64,000 nucleotides of DNA, taken from Argyresthia goedartella (taxonomy: Eukaryota; Arthropoda; Insecta; Lepidoptera; Argyresthiidae). The position numbers and the translations under genes are program-made. The notes beneath the pieces are model-generated. The model was not told the DNA's origin, made no database searches, and saw nothing but the letters and a program-made list of their open reading frames with translations. The stretch lies in the NCBI GenBank assembly GCA_949825045.1, contig OX463810.1, forward strand, positions 31,506,201 through 31,570,200. The letters run 5' to 3'. Positions 41,225-50,559 of this stretch are shown piece by piece. How positions within the stretch are numbered: the stretch's first letter is position 1; each line of letters opens with the position of its first letter.

Positions 41225-42461
41225 TGCACGACGGAGCCACGGTGCAGCAGAACACTCACCGCCGTACAGCTTGTAGCAGGGCCGCAGCGTCCTGGCAAAG
41301 CGCCACGGCAGGTCGGGCAGCACGCAGTGCACGACGGAGCCATGGTGCAGCACAACACTCACCGCCGTACAGCGTGTAGCAGGGCCGCAGCGTCCTGGCA
41401 AGGCGCCACGGCAGCTCGGGCAGCACGCAGTGCACGACGGAGCCATGGTGCAGAACAACACGCACCGCCGTACAGCGTGTAGCAGGGCCGCAGCGTCCTG
41501 GCGAGGCGCCACGGCAGCACGCAGTGCACGACGGAGCCATGGTGCAGCACAACACTCACCGCCGTACAGCGTGTAGCAGGGCCGCAGCGTCCTGGCAAGG
41601 CGCCACGGCAGCACGCAGTGCACGACGGAGCCATGGTGCAGCACAACACTCACCGCCGTACAGCGTGTAGCAGGGCCGCAGCGTCCTGGCGAGGCGCCAC
41701 GGCAGCTCGGGCAGCACGCAGTGCACGACGGAGCCATGGTGCAGCACAACACTCACCGCCGTACAGCGTGTAGCAGGGCCGCAGCGTCCTGGCGAGGCGC
41801 CACGGCAGCACGCAGTGCACGACGGAGCCATGGTGCAGCACAACACTCACCGCCGTACAGCGTGTAGCAGGGCCGCAGCGTCCTGGCAAGGCGCCACGGC
41901 AGCACGCAGTGCACGACGGAGCCATGGTGCAGCACAACACTCACCGCCGTACAGCGTGTAGCAGGGCCGCAGCGTCCTGGCGAGGCGCCACGGCAGCTCG
42001 GGCAGCACGCAGTGCACTACGGAGCCATGATGCAGCACAACACTCACCGCCGTACAGCGTGTAGCAGGGCCGCAGCGTCCTGGCAAGGCGCCACGGCAGC
42101 TCGGGCAGCACGCAGTGCACGACGGAGCCGTGGTGCAGCAAAACACTCACCGCCGTACAGCGTGTAGCAAGGCCGCAGCGTCCTGGCGAGGCGCCACGGC
42201 AGCACGCAGTGCACGACGGAGCCATGGTGCAGCACAACACTCACCGCCCCGTACAGCGTGTAGCAGGGCCGCAGCGTCCTGGCAAGGCGCCACGGTAGCT
42301 CGGGCAGCACGCAGTGCACGACGGAGCCATGGTGCAGCACAACACTCATCGCCGTACAGCGTGTAGCAAGGCCGCAGCGTGTAGCAAGGCCGCAGCGTTC
42401 TGGCGAGGCGCCACGGCAGCACGCAGTGCACGACGGAGCCATGGTGCAGCACAACACTCAC
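41225..42461 (-). repeat. Minisatellite: about 12 copies of a host exon end plus splice donor
   Basis: Tandem units of 103 or 94 bp (a 9-base indel in CTGCCCGAGCTGCCGTGG). On the minus strand each unit runs from GCTGCACCATGG through the last ~93 bases of exon 42462-42630 to its donor GGTGAGTGTTGT, then repeats. The array is thus a tandem duplication of the exon 3' end with the first bases of the intron, lying directly downstream of the real exon. Donor copies occur for example at 41254-41259 and 41357-41362. A few vary, with GTGCGT in one and GATGAGT in another. Unit lengths are 1 modulo 3. Confidence 0.92.
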
Positions 42462-42630
42462 CGCCGTACAGCGTGTAGCAGGGCCGCAGCGTCCTGGCAA
42501 GGCGCCACGGCAGCTCGGGCAGCACGCAGTGCACGACGGAGCCATGGTGCAGCAGCGTCACCGAGTACGCGAAGTTCACGCCGCACGTGTTGTCCTCCAG
42601 CACCAGCGATGACGTCGACTCGTCGAGCGG
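42462..42630 (-). CDS. Host gene exon ([20 protein letters not shown])
   Basis: Acceptor TTTTTAG and donor GGCG|GTGAGT. Begins in phase 0, ends in phase 1: [56 protein letters not shown]. The G left over joins AC of the next exon to give D. It is the source of the minisatellite at 41225-42461. Confidence 0.9.
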
Positions 42631-42707
42631 CTAAAAATAATCACATTCGCTCTGGATCCACGTCGACGTCATACAGCATCAGAATAACAAGCATGTGCCG
42701 AGATTTT

Positions 42708-42760
42708 TCCACATCGGCAGGGATTCGAACCCCAGACGTAGGATGTCAGGCTAGTTGAGA
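42708..42760 (-). repeat. tRNA-like fragment with B box
   Basis: The minus strand reads CTGGGGTTCGAATCCCTGC, a perfect B box in a closed arm, preceded by CATCCTACG. No complete cloverleaf; probably a SINE remnant. Confidence 0.45.
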
Positions 42761-42951
42761 CCAGTTTAGTGTTAGACAGCAGCACGTTAGAATTACTAAA
42801 TGACACGAAGTTTCTTGGAATAACCATTGATAGCAAATTGCAGAGGGGACCCCACATAGATAAATTCGCTGGTAAAATAAGTTCTGCGGCTTACGCTGTT
42901 AGGAACATCAGACAAAACACAGACGTGGCTACAGCTAGTATATTTTAGTTA

Positions 42952-43524
42952 CAGTGTAAACTCTTTATAACATTACTCTTTATAACGATAAACTCCGTAG
43001 AAAAGAGCACAATTTGGTTGGTTTACCTTAAAACACACACATTGATAAACTCTTTATAGCGCAGCAGCCATTCTTTAATACGAAGAAATGTGTTCATATT
43101 TAGTCACAGTAAATAGTCACTATCGGTATTATTGTTTATGTTATCTTATCAGGTTACAAAAGACAACGATTAAACTTTGAGGCTCCGAAACCTCTGAGGT
43201 CGTAAACAGTCGTCTTGCTTTTGTTATAGTTAATTGCCATTACTGCGTTTACTTGGAAATGATGGTCTAAACACACCAGCTGTACCTATCGTATTATCAG
43301 TCGTCAACAAAACAAGTACTGGCATAGCAAGAAACGTCAGGCAAAGTTAACAGACTATATGTGTTAACAATAATTTAATAACATAAAATAGTTTATCAAA
43401 TATGTCCATATAAAAAATATTGTGAATTTAGTTGTTTTTCTTTCTTCACTCCATACAACGTTAACTCTATATAACGATAAAAAATGCTCGTTCCCTTGAG
43501 TTTCGTTATAAAGAGTTGACACTG
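42952..43524. mobile_element. Pogo/Tigger-like MITE
   Basis: 573 bp. Terminal inverted repeats: CAGTGTAAACTCTTTATAAC at the left and the reverse complement of CAGTGTCAACTCTTTATAAC at the right (one mismatch in 20), flanked by TA duplications (42950-42951, 43525-43526). No ORF. The CAGTG start and TA target suggest the pogo branch of Tc1-mariner. It cleanly interrupts the RT remnant. Confidence 0.88.
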
Positions 43525-44012
43525 TACTTTACTATGTCCTATGGTATCTTGTTGTGGGCACTTGTGGGGGAAAGCAGTGGATAGTCAAACTATATCGGCC
43601 CCGCCAAGTCGAGAACCCCTATTTGAGAACCTCTGGATAAGACCATAACGCAGAAATTTTCGTCGTCCAGTAAGCTATAATCACATACTTAAAATCCATA
43701 ATTTCAAGTCTGTAGGTCATTTAGTTCCGAAGTTAAGCGAAAGCAAAGTTTCGGATGTATGACACTCACTCACTCACTCACTCAAGATCATCAGAATAGA
43801 ACTAGTACTTCCCATAAACTCAGAGAGCTGAAATTAGGTACAGAGTTAGGGTTTAAGGGCCACATAAAGGGAAAACTATAAAAACTAGGATAATCGAAGA
43901 TCTGGAGTACCTAGTGACCCTGATTAGAAAACACAAGAGCTGGGTTTCCTCTTGGTATAGATTCGGTGTAATAAAATAAATTAATATGCCCACGTTTCTA
44001 CGAAAAAGAAGT

Positions 44013-44127
44013 GAAATCCCACCAAAAACTAGATGTCAATGTCTAGATTTAATTACTTTTTAGAGATAAACAAGCAGCTCCATCGGGACTTGGCTAGTTT
44101 TTTACATAATGTTTTTGGTGGGATTTC
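44013..44127. mobile_element. 115-bp inverted-repeat MITE
   Basis: Begins GAAATCCCACCAAAAAC and ends with its exact reverse complement. The interior is short and AT-rich, so the whole can fold. I recognise this pattern from lepidopteran genomes. The target duplication is unclear. Confidence 0.75.
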
Positions 44128-44669
44128 TTTTACAGAAAAGAGCTATTCGAGCATTTTATAATTTAAAACGCACAGACTCCTTAAGAGAGCTTTTTAAAGA
44201 AATTGTCAATACTAACTGTAGCTAGTCAATTTATTTTCGAAAATATAATGTATATAATGTATACGCAAGAACCTTACAACATTTTCAAAACTTAGCGATA
44301 GCTGTGATATTAACCTAAGAAATAATCACAGACTATTTGCGCCCCGGTTTAGCACTTCTTTCAAGGGTCAATGCATTTTCTACTACAAAAAGATACACCT
44401 CTGGAGATCTTGAAATTGCCATTTGAGCAATTTAAAAAGCATGTTAAAGCGACTTTGTCGAAAAAGGGATATTACAATGTTCAAGATAACTTAAATGACG
44501 GGACTGTATGGGGTTAATCTGGCTCAACACAGACCTTGCTGTTAATAATTTTTTAATTATTTATTCCTGCTTATTAATTATGATAATGATATTATAATAT
44601 TTGTATTAGTTAAGCACAACCAATTTTTAAAAGAGTTTTAAAAATCAATCTGTGGTAGTTTATACGCCC

Positions 44670-44760
44670 TTCTTCTCCCACAGTGGTCCAATGTAGAGAA
44701 GTGGCAAAAAATGACGATTGCTAAGTACATATATGTAAAAATCTACAGTGATAAAGACAT
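44670..44760 (+). repeat. Short dispersed repeat, copy 3 of 3
   Basis: CGCCCTTCTTCTCCCACAGT, CCAATGTAGAGAAG, GGCAAAAAATGACG, as in 8805-8925. Confidence 0.7.
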
Positions 44761-44926
44761 TTAGAATTTGGCTGAAGCGGTACCTCGCTCACTCGGCCAG
44801 AGTTCGTCTCAATGTAATGGATAAACATGAATCGACGGCAAGTCAGGCAAGCTGAGAGTGGTCACTTGGTTTGAAAGACCTTTTTAATGACACCGCATCA
44901 GTCGGCGGATGGTCCTGCGAGGTCAC

Positions 44927-45124
44927 CTTGTAGAGGTAGTGATGCGCGATGCACAGTATGCCGGCGTCGTCGCACACGATGTGCAGATCGAGGCTGCAGT
45001 CGTGCACGCGCAGCGGCACCGCGCAGTCCGCGTAGGAACCGCACGCCGTAGCCCCCGCGGCCCCCGCAGCCGCCGCGCCGGTAGGGGAGCTGGGCAGCTG
45101 GGGCAGGCTCAGCGGGATGTTCAG
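44927..45124 (-). CDS. Host gene exon (most upstream one found)
   Basis: Acceptor TTCCGCAG and donor TACAAG|GTGACC. 66 codons, phase 0 at both ends: LNIPLSLPQLPSSPTGAAAA, then YADCAVPLRVHDCSLDLHIV, CDDAGILCIAHHYLYK. The preceding intron contains elements I and E or extends beyond the window; no further upstream exon was identified. Confidence 0.85.
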
Positions 45125-45344
45125 CTGCGGAAAAGAGTATGCCTGTTGACATAACTGCATGTGGCTGCAGAAAGTCACCATATTTTGATCATTATCACCG
45201 TCAAGGCTAAACAGATTGCTGTAGGTTGAACAGGCTCGGACAACAAAGGAGTTTTTCCTATAATTGCTTTATACTAAGGGCAACTGGAATAGTGGTCTAC
45301 GCCTTGTACTGCGGTAGGCACTTTAAGATTTAATTTGAACGAAG

Positions 45345-45977
45345 GTGCTTTATTCATAATTTATTAAACACAGTTATTTAAACAGATATATAAAGAGAAA
45401 GCATATGTACAAAGGCGAGCTTATCTCTAAAAAGAGATTTATTTCAGCAAGTAAGGCACAATAATCTAATCTGTAATAAAATATATATGTATAAGTAAAT
45501 TAAATATTTATAAAATACGGAAAATAAAATACATCGTATATACCAAACTACTAAATAAGTACCAATATATACATAAACCTGTACATATAGTTTACATATA
45601 ATAATAATATACATACTACAACTAATAATAATATACATACTAGAACGAGAGAGGAAGTGCTCTTTTACCCGGTTTTGAAAGCGAAAAGGGTGGGCCTGTC
45701 TCTTAACGTACAACGAAGTGCGTTCCACAGAGGTGTTATGCCTTGGAGTGGCTAAGAGTGAGACCGTGTGAGATCTCCGGTGCCGATCTCCCGAATAGAG
45801 ATACTCAAAGCTGTTTCGAATGTAGCTGGGGTAGCGCGGATTTTTCAATATTATATTGAAAAGATAAGAAAGAATATGAGAGTCTCGGCGACGAAGAATC
45901 GGAACCCACCCCAACTCTTTGCGATATTGAGAAACATGGTCGAATTTGCGCATCAACGAGATAAACCGAATCCCGAT
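45345..45977 (-). pseudogene. Element I (CR1-like non-LTR), 3' segment
   Basis: Continuation of the RT C-terminus after the element E insertion: RKFDHVSQYRKELG, RYPSYIRNSFEYLYSG and RRSHTVSLLATP parallel element J (RKFDHVSQYRKEL and RRTHTASLLST). Then an AT-rich 3' UTR to about 45345. Confidence 0.75.
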
Positions 45978-46484
45978 TGTTCGATTCAAAATCGATACTC
46001 GATCGATGGTTTCGGAACGGCCATTTTGAATTTGACAGTTGCTGCCAACAGAGCAGTTTTTTGACAACTGACGGAAAAAAAGCCCCCGCAATGTGACGCG
46101 TATTGATTTTGGGCATTGAAATTAAATCGTAAGCCATCTGGAATTGTATTCGGGCTCCCCTCAGGATTGTCTTATAGCTGAGTGTATTGTGGTTCTCCGA
46201 ACCAGATAAAGTTCGTATTTACGTAACACTGTGCGCGTCGAAGCTGGCCTGCCAGCCATACCTGGTTGGCTGAAGAACCTGTCTACCAAGAAGAGCCTAG
46301 GGTGCACCCAGGCCTTGCAGAGAGACAGGAGTTTGACGGGAACGAAGCACAGACCAGGTCAGATAGAATCTATTTACTTTAGCTCGGTGAAACGCCGACG
46401 TTCTTACCTCTTGGCATCTGATCGCTACGCTACCTCGTAGCTATGGGCCCCTGCGAGGTCATCGGGTGCCGAGAGGCCTGAACA
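45978..46484 (+). repeat. Element E 5' LTR
   Basis: 507 bp, TGTTCGATTC...GGCCTGAACA. Identical by eye to the 3' LTR, so the insertion is young. Confidence 0.93.
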
Positions 46485-47068
46485 TTTTGGTAGCAAGAGC
46501 GTGGTTTCCTGAGATTTGCAGCCGTCAAGGGCTCCAGGAACCCACGATTTGGGACTATCAATCTGTAGGTATAGGCGGTTATTAGCTAACTTGGTTTTGT
46601 TCCTGTATCCACATAGATTGGTAGTGTTGTAAGTTATAAGTCTATTGCTGGTAGTAGACAGACAGATATAACAGTTTTCCCTAAATGACCAGTTGTACTG
46701 AGATGTGACTCAGAATAGTAATTACATTACAGGTACATTGTAGGTGAATTGAAATTTGCATTTGAAGTACCAGTTACCAGTTAGTCAATCTATTAGTGGT
46801 CTAGTAATGCTAATGAATGTTTGGACATTGTTTTCAGTTTATAGCAATTTATAACTTGAACTAATATTGACTATCTGTGTGTGTTATATGATATAGGGAA
46901 ACTAAATTGTTGTTTACAGAATTTGTGTAGATATAAAACTCGGTTTCTATTGTTTGGGGAAATCAGCATTGTTTAAGTTATAGATTAGGGTTCCCTCGTT
47001 TGTGTTGTAGACTGGAGGGTCCAATATAATTGAGTTACTGCAAATTGTGAGTAAGTATCGTTCCGATC
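46485..47068 (+). other. Element E leader
   Basis: 584 bases from LTR to gag ATG; contains the primer binding site at its start. No ORF seen. Confidence 0.6.
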
Positions 47069-49090
47069 ATGTCGTTGTCTGAAATACAGAAGGGTGTTTC
47101 TAAGGAGCTCAGATGGTTTTCCTCCGCACACGGTCTGATAGACCGTTTAGATAGGCATGATGTGGTATTGGAGCGGTCTATGGACGTTAAGGAACGCTAC
47201 AACAGGGTGCTCGAATTGTCCGCGCAGGCGGAAGCAGTTGATGGTTGCGCACCTGACAGGCTGTCACGGTTGCTAGGGGATGTCGACCAGTGTATGGAGA
47301 TGGCGGCTGCTATCACGCAGAAGGCTGCGGACATACGTAGGCAGCGCGAGTCCAGCCGTGGTGGTGACATTGAAGCACCTCTGCCGCATCAGGGATCGGG
47401 GACCAGGTTACCCGTTATAACTATGCCTACCTTTGACGGAGTGTCCGGTGAATGGATGAGCTTCATCAATCTGTTCGACAGTTTGGTGCACATGCGATCG
47501 GACATTACCAAGTCTGTCAAAATGGCTCAGCTGGTGGCAGCATTGAGGGGTGAGCCCAGGGAGCTGGTCGCTCATTTGACAGTTACGGAGGGTAACTATG
47601 AAACGGCCAGGCAATTGCTGGTCAGACGTTACCACAACAAACGGAGGTTGGCCGATGCCCAACTGAACCGTTTGTTTAGTATCCCGGTTGTGAACAAGGT
47701 CGGGGCCATACAGACGGAGGTTTTGAACCCGTTGTTGTCCGTCACCAAGGCCCTAGAGAATCTTGGACTTCCGGTTGGTGAATGGTCCTACCTACTGCTG
47801 TACATTGTACTTTCCCGCCTACCCGCTGACGTGCAGACTCGTTTCGAACAGTCTCACGGGAGGTCGGCCGAGGACCTGCCCGCCTTCTCCGACTTGGTCG
47901 GATTTTTGGAAGAGGAGGCTCGACGGGCAGAGAATTTGGGGTTGACGGCCACCCATCCTTCGGAGCCACAGAGAGCTGCCGGGAGCGCTGTGAGTAGGGG
48001 CCCTCCGACGAGGAAGGACCGCACCAACCGGCAGTCGTATGGGACTGTGAGTGCATTGACCCCACATAGTGAGACCTGCCCATGTTGTAGGCAGATTGGC
48101 CATGCTGTGGCCGATTGCAATAAGTTCGGGGAACTTAGGGTTGAGGGACGGCGCCGGATGGCCAAGCAGCGGAGCTGGTGTTTCCTGTGCCTCGGGCCAC
48201 ACATGGCTAGGGACTGCACGCGCACAAAATTGTGCGGATATTGTGGTGGGGCCCACAACAATCTGTTGTGCATGAATCGGTCCGGCCAACAGCCACCACA
48301 GGGCCGTATCCAGGGTGACACGGCATGGGGCCCTGAGAATTCGTTTGCGACTCGGAGCGCAACTCAGGAGCCAACGTCCCCACGTCCACAGGGCCGTACC
48401 CAGGGTGATACGGAATGGGGCCCTGAGAATTTGTTTGCGACTTGGAGCGCAACTCAGGGGCCAGCGTCCCCACGTGCACAGGGTAGTACTAGGGTGCGGG
48501 GCCGCACTCAGGGTCATCACATGGGGGGCCCTGAGTTTTCGGTTGCGACTCAGCATCCGACTCAGCGGGCAATGGGGCCACAAGCGCGCAGCCACCCAGG
48601 GGTGCAGGGCCGCACTCAGGGTCATCACATGGGGGGCCCTGAGTTTTCGGTTGCGACTCAGCATCCGACTCAACGGGCAATGGGGCCACAAGCACGCGGC
48701 CACCCAGGGGTGCAGGGCCGCACTCAGGGTCATCACATGGGGGGCCCTGAGTTCTCGGTTGCGACTCAGCATCCGACTCAGCGGCACATTGGGTGTGTTG
48801 AGCAGGCCGTAACGGGCGGGTGGCATGGGACAACTTCGAGCTATGCGGGTGCGGTTCGGACGCCGCCTCAGTTGTCGCCCCGCTCGTCGCCTCGTCCTCG
48901 TCGGTCGCATGTGATGTCCCCCCCGCTCATGGAGCGGCCACAGTTGAATTCGCGCCCACAACCCTTCGGGGGGCGTCGTAGGGTGGCAATGGAACCGGCG
49001 CGTGGGCCATTTGTACAATGGGACCCTCTGGCGTATAGCTGCCTACCTGATCGGTTACAGGCACAGTGGGGCCCCGGGGGCCCTCGCTAG
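47069..49090 (+). CDS. Element E gag, intact
   Basis: 673 codons, MSLSEIQKGVSKELRWFSSA. Gag core about residues 115-260 (WMSFINLFDSLVHMRSDI, LRGEPRELVAHLTV, NKRRLADAQLNRLFSIP). Three Cys/His knuckles about 335-410 (CPCCRQIGHAVADC, CFLCLGPHMARDC, CGYCGGAHNNLLC). Then a repeat-rich tail: two 90-bp units (from 48299) and nearly three 108-bp units (48501 onward, GRTQGHHMGGPEFSVATQHP). It ends at TAG 49088-49090, with pol open in the same frame just after. It could supply Gag in trans to other copies. Confidence 0.9.
   Translation: MSLSEIQKGVSKELRWFSSAHGLIDRLDRHDVVLERSMDVKERYNRVLELSAQAEAVDGCAPDRLSRLLGDVDQCMEMAAAITQKAADIRRQRESSRGGDIEAPLPHQGSGTRLPVITMPTFDGVSGEWMSFINLFDSLVHMRSDITKSVKMAQLVAALRGEPRELVAHLTVTEGNYETARQLLVRRYHNKRRLADAQLNRLFSIPVVNKVGAIQTEVLNPLLSVTKALENLGLPVGEWSYLLLYIVLSRLPADVQTRFEQSHGRSAEDLPAFSDLVGFLEEEARRAENLGLTATHPSEPQRAAGSAVSRGPPTRKDRTNRQSYGTVSALTPHSETCPCCRQIGHAVADCNKFGELRVEGRRRMAKQRSWCFLCLGPHMARDCTRTKLCGYCGGAHNNLLCMNRSGQQPPQGRIQGDTAWGPENSFATRSATQEPTSPRPQGRTQGDTEWGPENLFATWSATQGPASPRAQGSTRVRGRTQGHHMGGPEFSVATQHPTQRAMGPQARSHPGVQGRTQGHHMGGPEFSVATQHPTQRAMGPQARGHPGVQGRTQGHHMGGPEFSVATQHPTQRHIGCVEQAVTGGWHGTTSSYAGAVRTPPQLSPRSSPRPRRSHVMSPPLMERPQLNSRPQPFGGRRRVAMEPARGPFVQWDPLAYSCLPDRLQAQWGPGGPR
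48299..48790 (+). repeat. Tandem repeats inside element E gag
   Basis: Two 90-bp units (48299 and 48389) and 108-bp units at 48501, 48609 and 48717 (last one partial). Both periods are multiples of three, so the frame is kept. They encode Gly/Gln/Pro-rich repeats after the zinc knuckles. Confidence 0.9.
49088..49090 (+). other. In-frame TAG between gag and pol, element E
   Basis: CGC-TAG-GAA. Translation continues EFAAQQFVAPQPETVV into the peptidase without a stop, and no ATG occurs near the pol start. Expression of pol therefore appears to require readthrough of this codon. Elements B and C have CGC-TAG-GGA at the same place. Confidence 0.6.
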
Positions 49091-50527
49091 GAATTTGCGG
49101 CCCAACAATTTGTTGCCCCCCAACCGGAGACGGTGGTGTTACCGATCGCCTCTGTGCTTGTTTGGGATTTGGCGGGCAACCCAACATACGTTCGCGCCCT
49201 ATTAGATTCTGGAGCTCAGGGCTGCATTGTATCGAACGATTTAGCGAAATGGTTGGGCCTCAATATAAATAATGTATCGCTGCCGAGGAAATTGGTCCCT
49301 GCTGGGGATTACAGGGCAACCCTTCACGGGTTTTGTGATGCCTCTGAACGAGGGTTTGCGGCAGCGGTTTATTTGCGAACCGTCACCTCCACCGGGGAGG
49401 TCGACGTGCATTTGGTTTTGGCAAAAAGCAAGGTAGCGCCTATTCGGACAAGGATGACGATTCCAAAACTGGAACTGTCCGGGGCTGCTCTTTTGACCAA
49501 ACTTTTGAGTCACACTCTAACAGTGTTGCGTGGGTCAGTGGTTTTGGAGGATACGGTGTACGCGTGGACGGACAGCCAGATTGTTTTGTGCTGGCTGAAG
49601 GCATCGGTCCATAACTTAGAGGTTTTTGTTGCGAACCGTGTCTCCCAGATTGTGTCGTCTGAGGTCCCACTGACCTGGAGACATGTACCAGGAGAATTGA
49701 ACCCGTCTGATAGTGCATCCAGGGGATATCGGGCTCCTGAACTCGAGCTCGTTGCTGATCTCTCGACAGAGACTTTCATTGCTTGTTTGGATAGGTTTGT
49801 TTCTCGAAGGGGACTTCCAACTTTGATCCGCTCTGATAACGGCACTAACTACATCGTTGCGGAACGATGCTTACGAGAGATAGTCAACCTTTTGAATGTA
49901 AATAAAGTGGATATAGGAACGGCCCTCTCCCGTCGGGGTATACAGTGGACCTTCAGCCCACCGAGTTGCCCCCACTGGGGTGGGATTTTTGAGGCCGTAG
50001 TTAAGTCAGCTAAGACGCACTTGGGGCGTATAGTAGGTCAGACCGCGCTGACTTTTGAGGAGCTCGCGACATTGTTTTGTAAGAACGAGGCCGTTCTCAA
50101 TTCGCGACCGTTGTGTCCGCTCAGCTCGGATCCAAATGACCTGGAGGCTCTGACCCCAGGCCATTTCTTGATAGGACAGCCACTTAACGCGTTGCCCGAG
50201 CACCCCTTCGAGGGAGTGAAATTGTATCGGTTGTCAGGGTATCAGATGTTGCAGCAGTTTACTCAGAATTTCTGGAAGCGTTGGTCGCTCGAGTATCTGC
50301 ATATCTTACAACAGCGCCTTAAGTGGACTGACAAAACCAGCCCCTCTAGTGTTGGTGACCTCGTTCTGGTTAAGGATGCTAACCTACCGCCACTGCGTTG
50401 GCGCAGGGGGCGCATTGTTAACTTGTTCCCTGGCAGGGACGGGACCCCCCGGTCTGCAGAGGTTCTAGTAGGAGGCTCGGTACTAAAACGAGCTGTAGCA
50501 ACGTTGTCTCGGCTGCCCGTAGATTAA
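49091..50527 (+). CDS. Element E pol with two in-frame deletions
   Basis: The peptidase starts RALLDSGAQGCIVSNDLAKW. It is joined near 49260-49273 straight to the RNase H region (SLPRKLVPAGDYRATLHGFC, AWTDSQIVLCWLK), so RT is absent. After ASRGYRAPEL (about 49740) it is joined to mid-integrase (VADLSTETFIACLDRFVSRR, RSDNGTNY, IFEAVVKSAK). The zinc-binding part and the first catalytic Asp are missing. The C-terminal tail and stop (TAA 50525-50527) are normal. Both joins keep the frame. Confidence 0.88.
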   Translation, partial: EFAAQQFVAPQPETVVLPIASVLVWDLAGNPTYVRALLDSGAQGCIVSNDLAKWLGLNINNVSLPRKLVPAGDYRATLHGFCDASERGFAAAVYLRTVTSTGEVDVHLVLAKSKVAPIRTRMTIPKLELSGAALLTKLLSHTLTVLRGSVVLEDTVYAWTDSQIVLCWLKASVHNLEVFVANRVSQIVSSEVPLTWRHVPGELNPSDSASRGYRAPELELVADLSTETFIACLDRFVSRRGLPTLIRSDNGTNYIVAERCLREIVNLLNVNKVDIGTALSRRGIQWTFSPPSCPHWGGIFEAVVKSAKTHLGRIVGQTALTFEELATLFCKNEAVLNSRPLCPLSSDPNDLEALTPGHFLIGQPLNALPEHPFEGVKLYRLSGYQMLQQFTQNFWKRWSLEYLHILQQRLKWTDKTSPSSVGDLVLVKDANLPPLRWRRGRIVNLFPGRDGTPRSAEVLVGGSVLKRAVATLSRLPVD

Positions 50528-50559
50528 GGGACAGGTGGGTGCCTGTCCGGGCGGGTGAT

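Larger units (their letters stand above)
42765..44530 (+). pseudogene. Non-LTR RT C-terminal remnant with two insertions
   Basis: Fragments read LLNDTKFLGITIDSKLQ, AGKISSAAYAVRNIRQNTDV, then after the MITE VYFSYFTMSYGILLWA, then after a second insertion KRAIRAFYNLKRTDSLRELF. They match the C-terminal part of element G (54483-55690). Many stops and shifts; the second insertion spans about 43565-44140. Confidence 0.7.
9566..45124 (-). other. Host gene: putative protein pigeon / GSAP-like, 3' part, TE-laden introns
   Basis: Twelve minus-strand exons were read by eye from open frames flanked by AG and GT. The phases agree at junctions 45.1k-42.6k (0), 42.5k-39.3k (1), 39.1k-38.9k (1), 38.8k-38.1k (0), 38.0k-26.3k (0), 26.1k-26.0k (0), 10.8k-10.05k (1) and 9.93k-9.67k (1), so this is one gene. 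The protein has [19 protein letters not shown], then LFTHVLDV...CCEP, then TEKDLV...LENKLGIIHYLIMH, and a C-terminus with LPQGFASFLTYLGWRVLPPY. That order resembles protein pigeon, the insect homologue of gamma-secretase activating protein, from memory and not from a search. The join between 16.6k and 10.9k is unresolved, so an exon is missed or the copy is damaged there. Confidence 0.6.

Noticed and set aside
41225..42603. Many overlapping Cys-rich minus-strand ORFs of 83-137 codons
   Set aside because: They are the exon-derived repeat read in all three frames; only the frame of exon 42462-42630 is coding.
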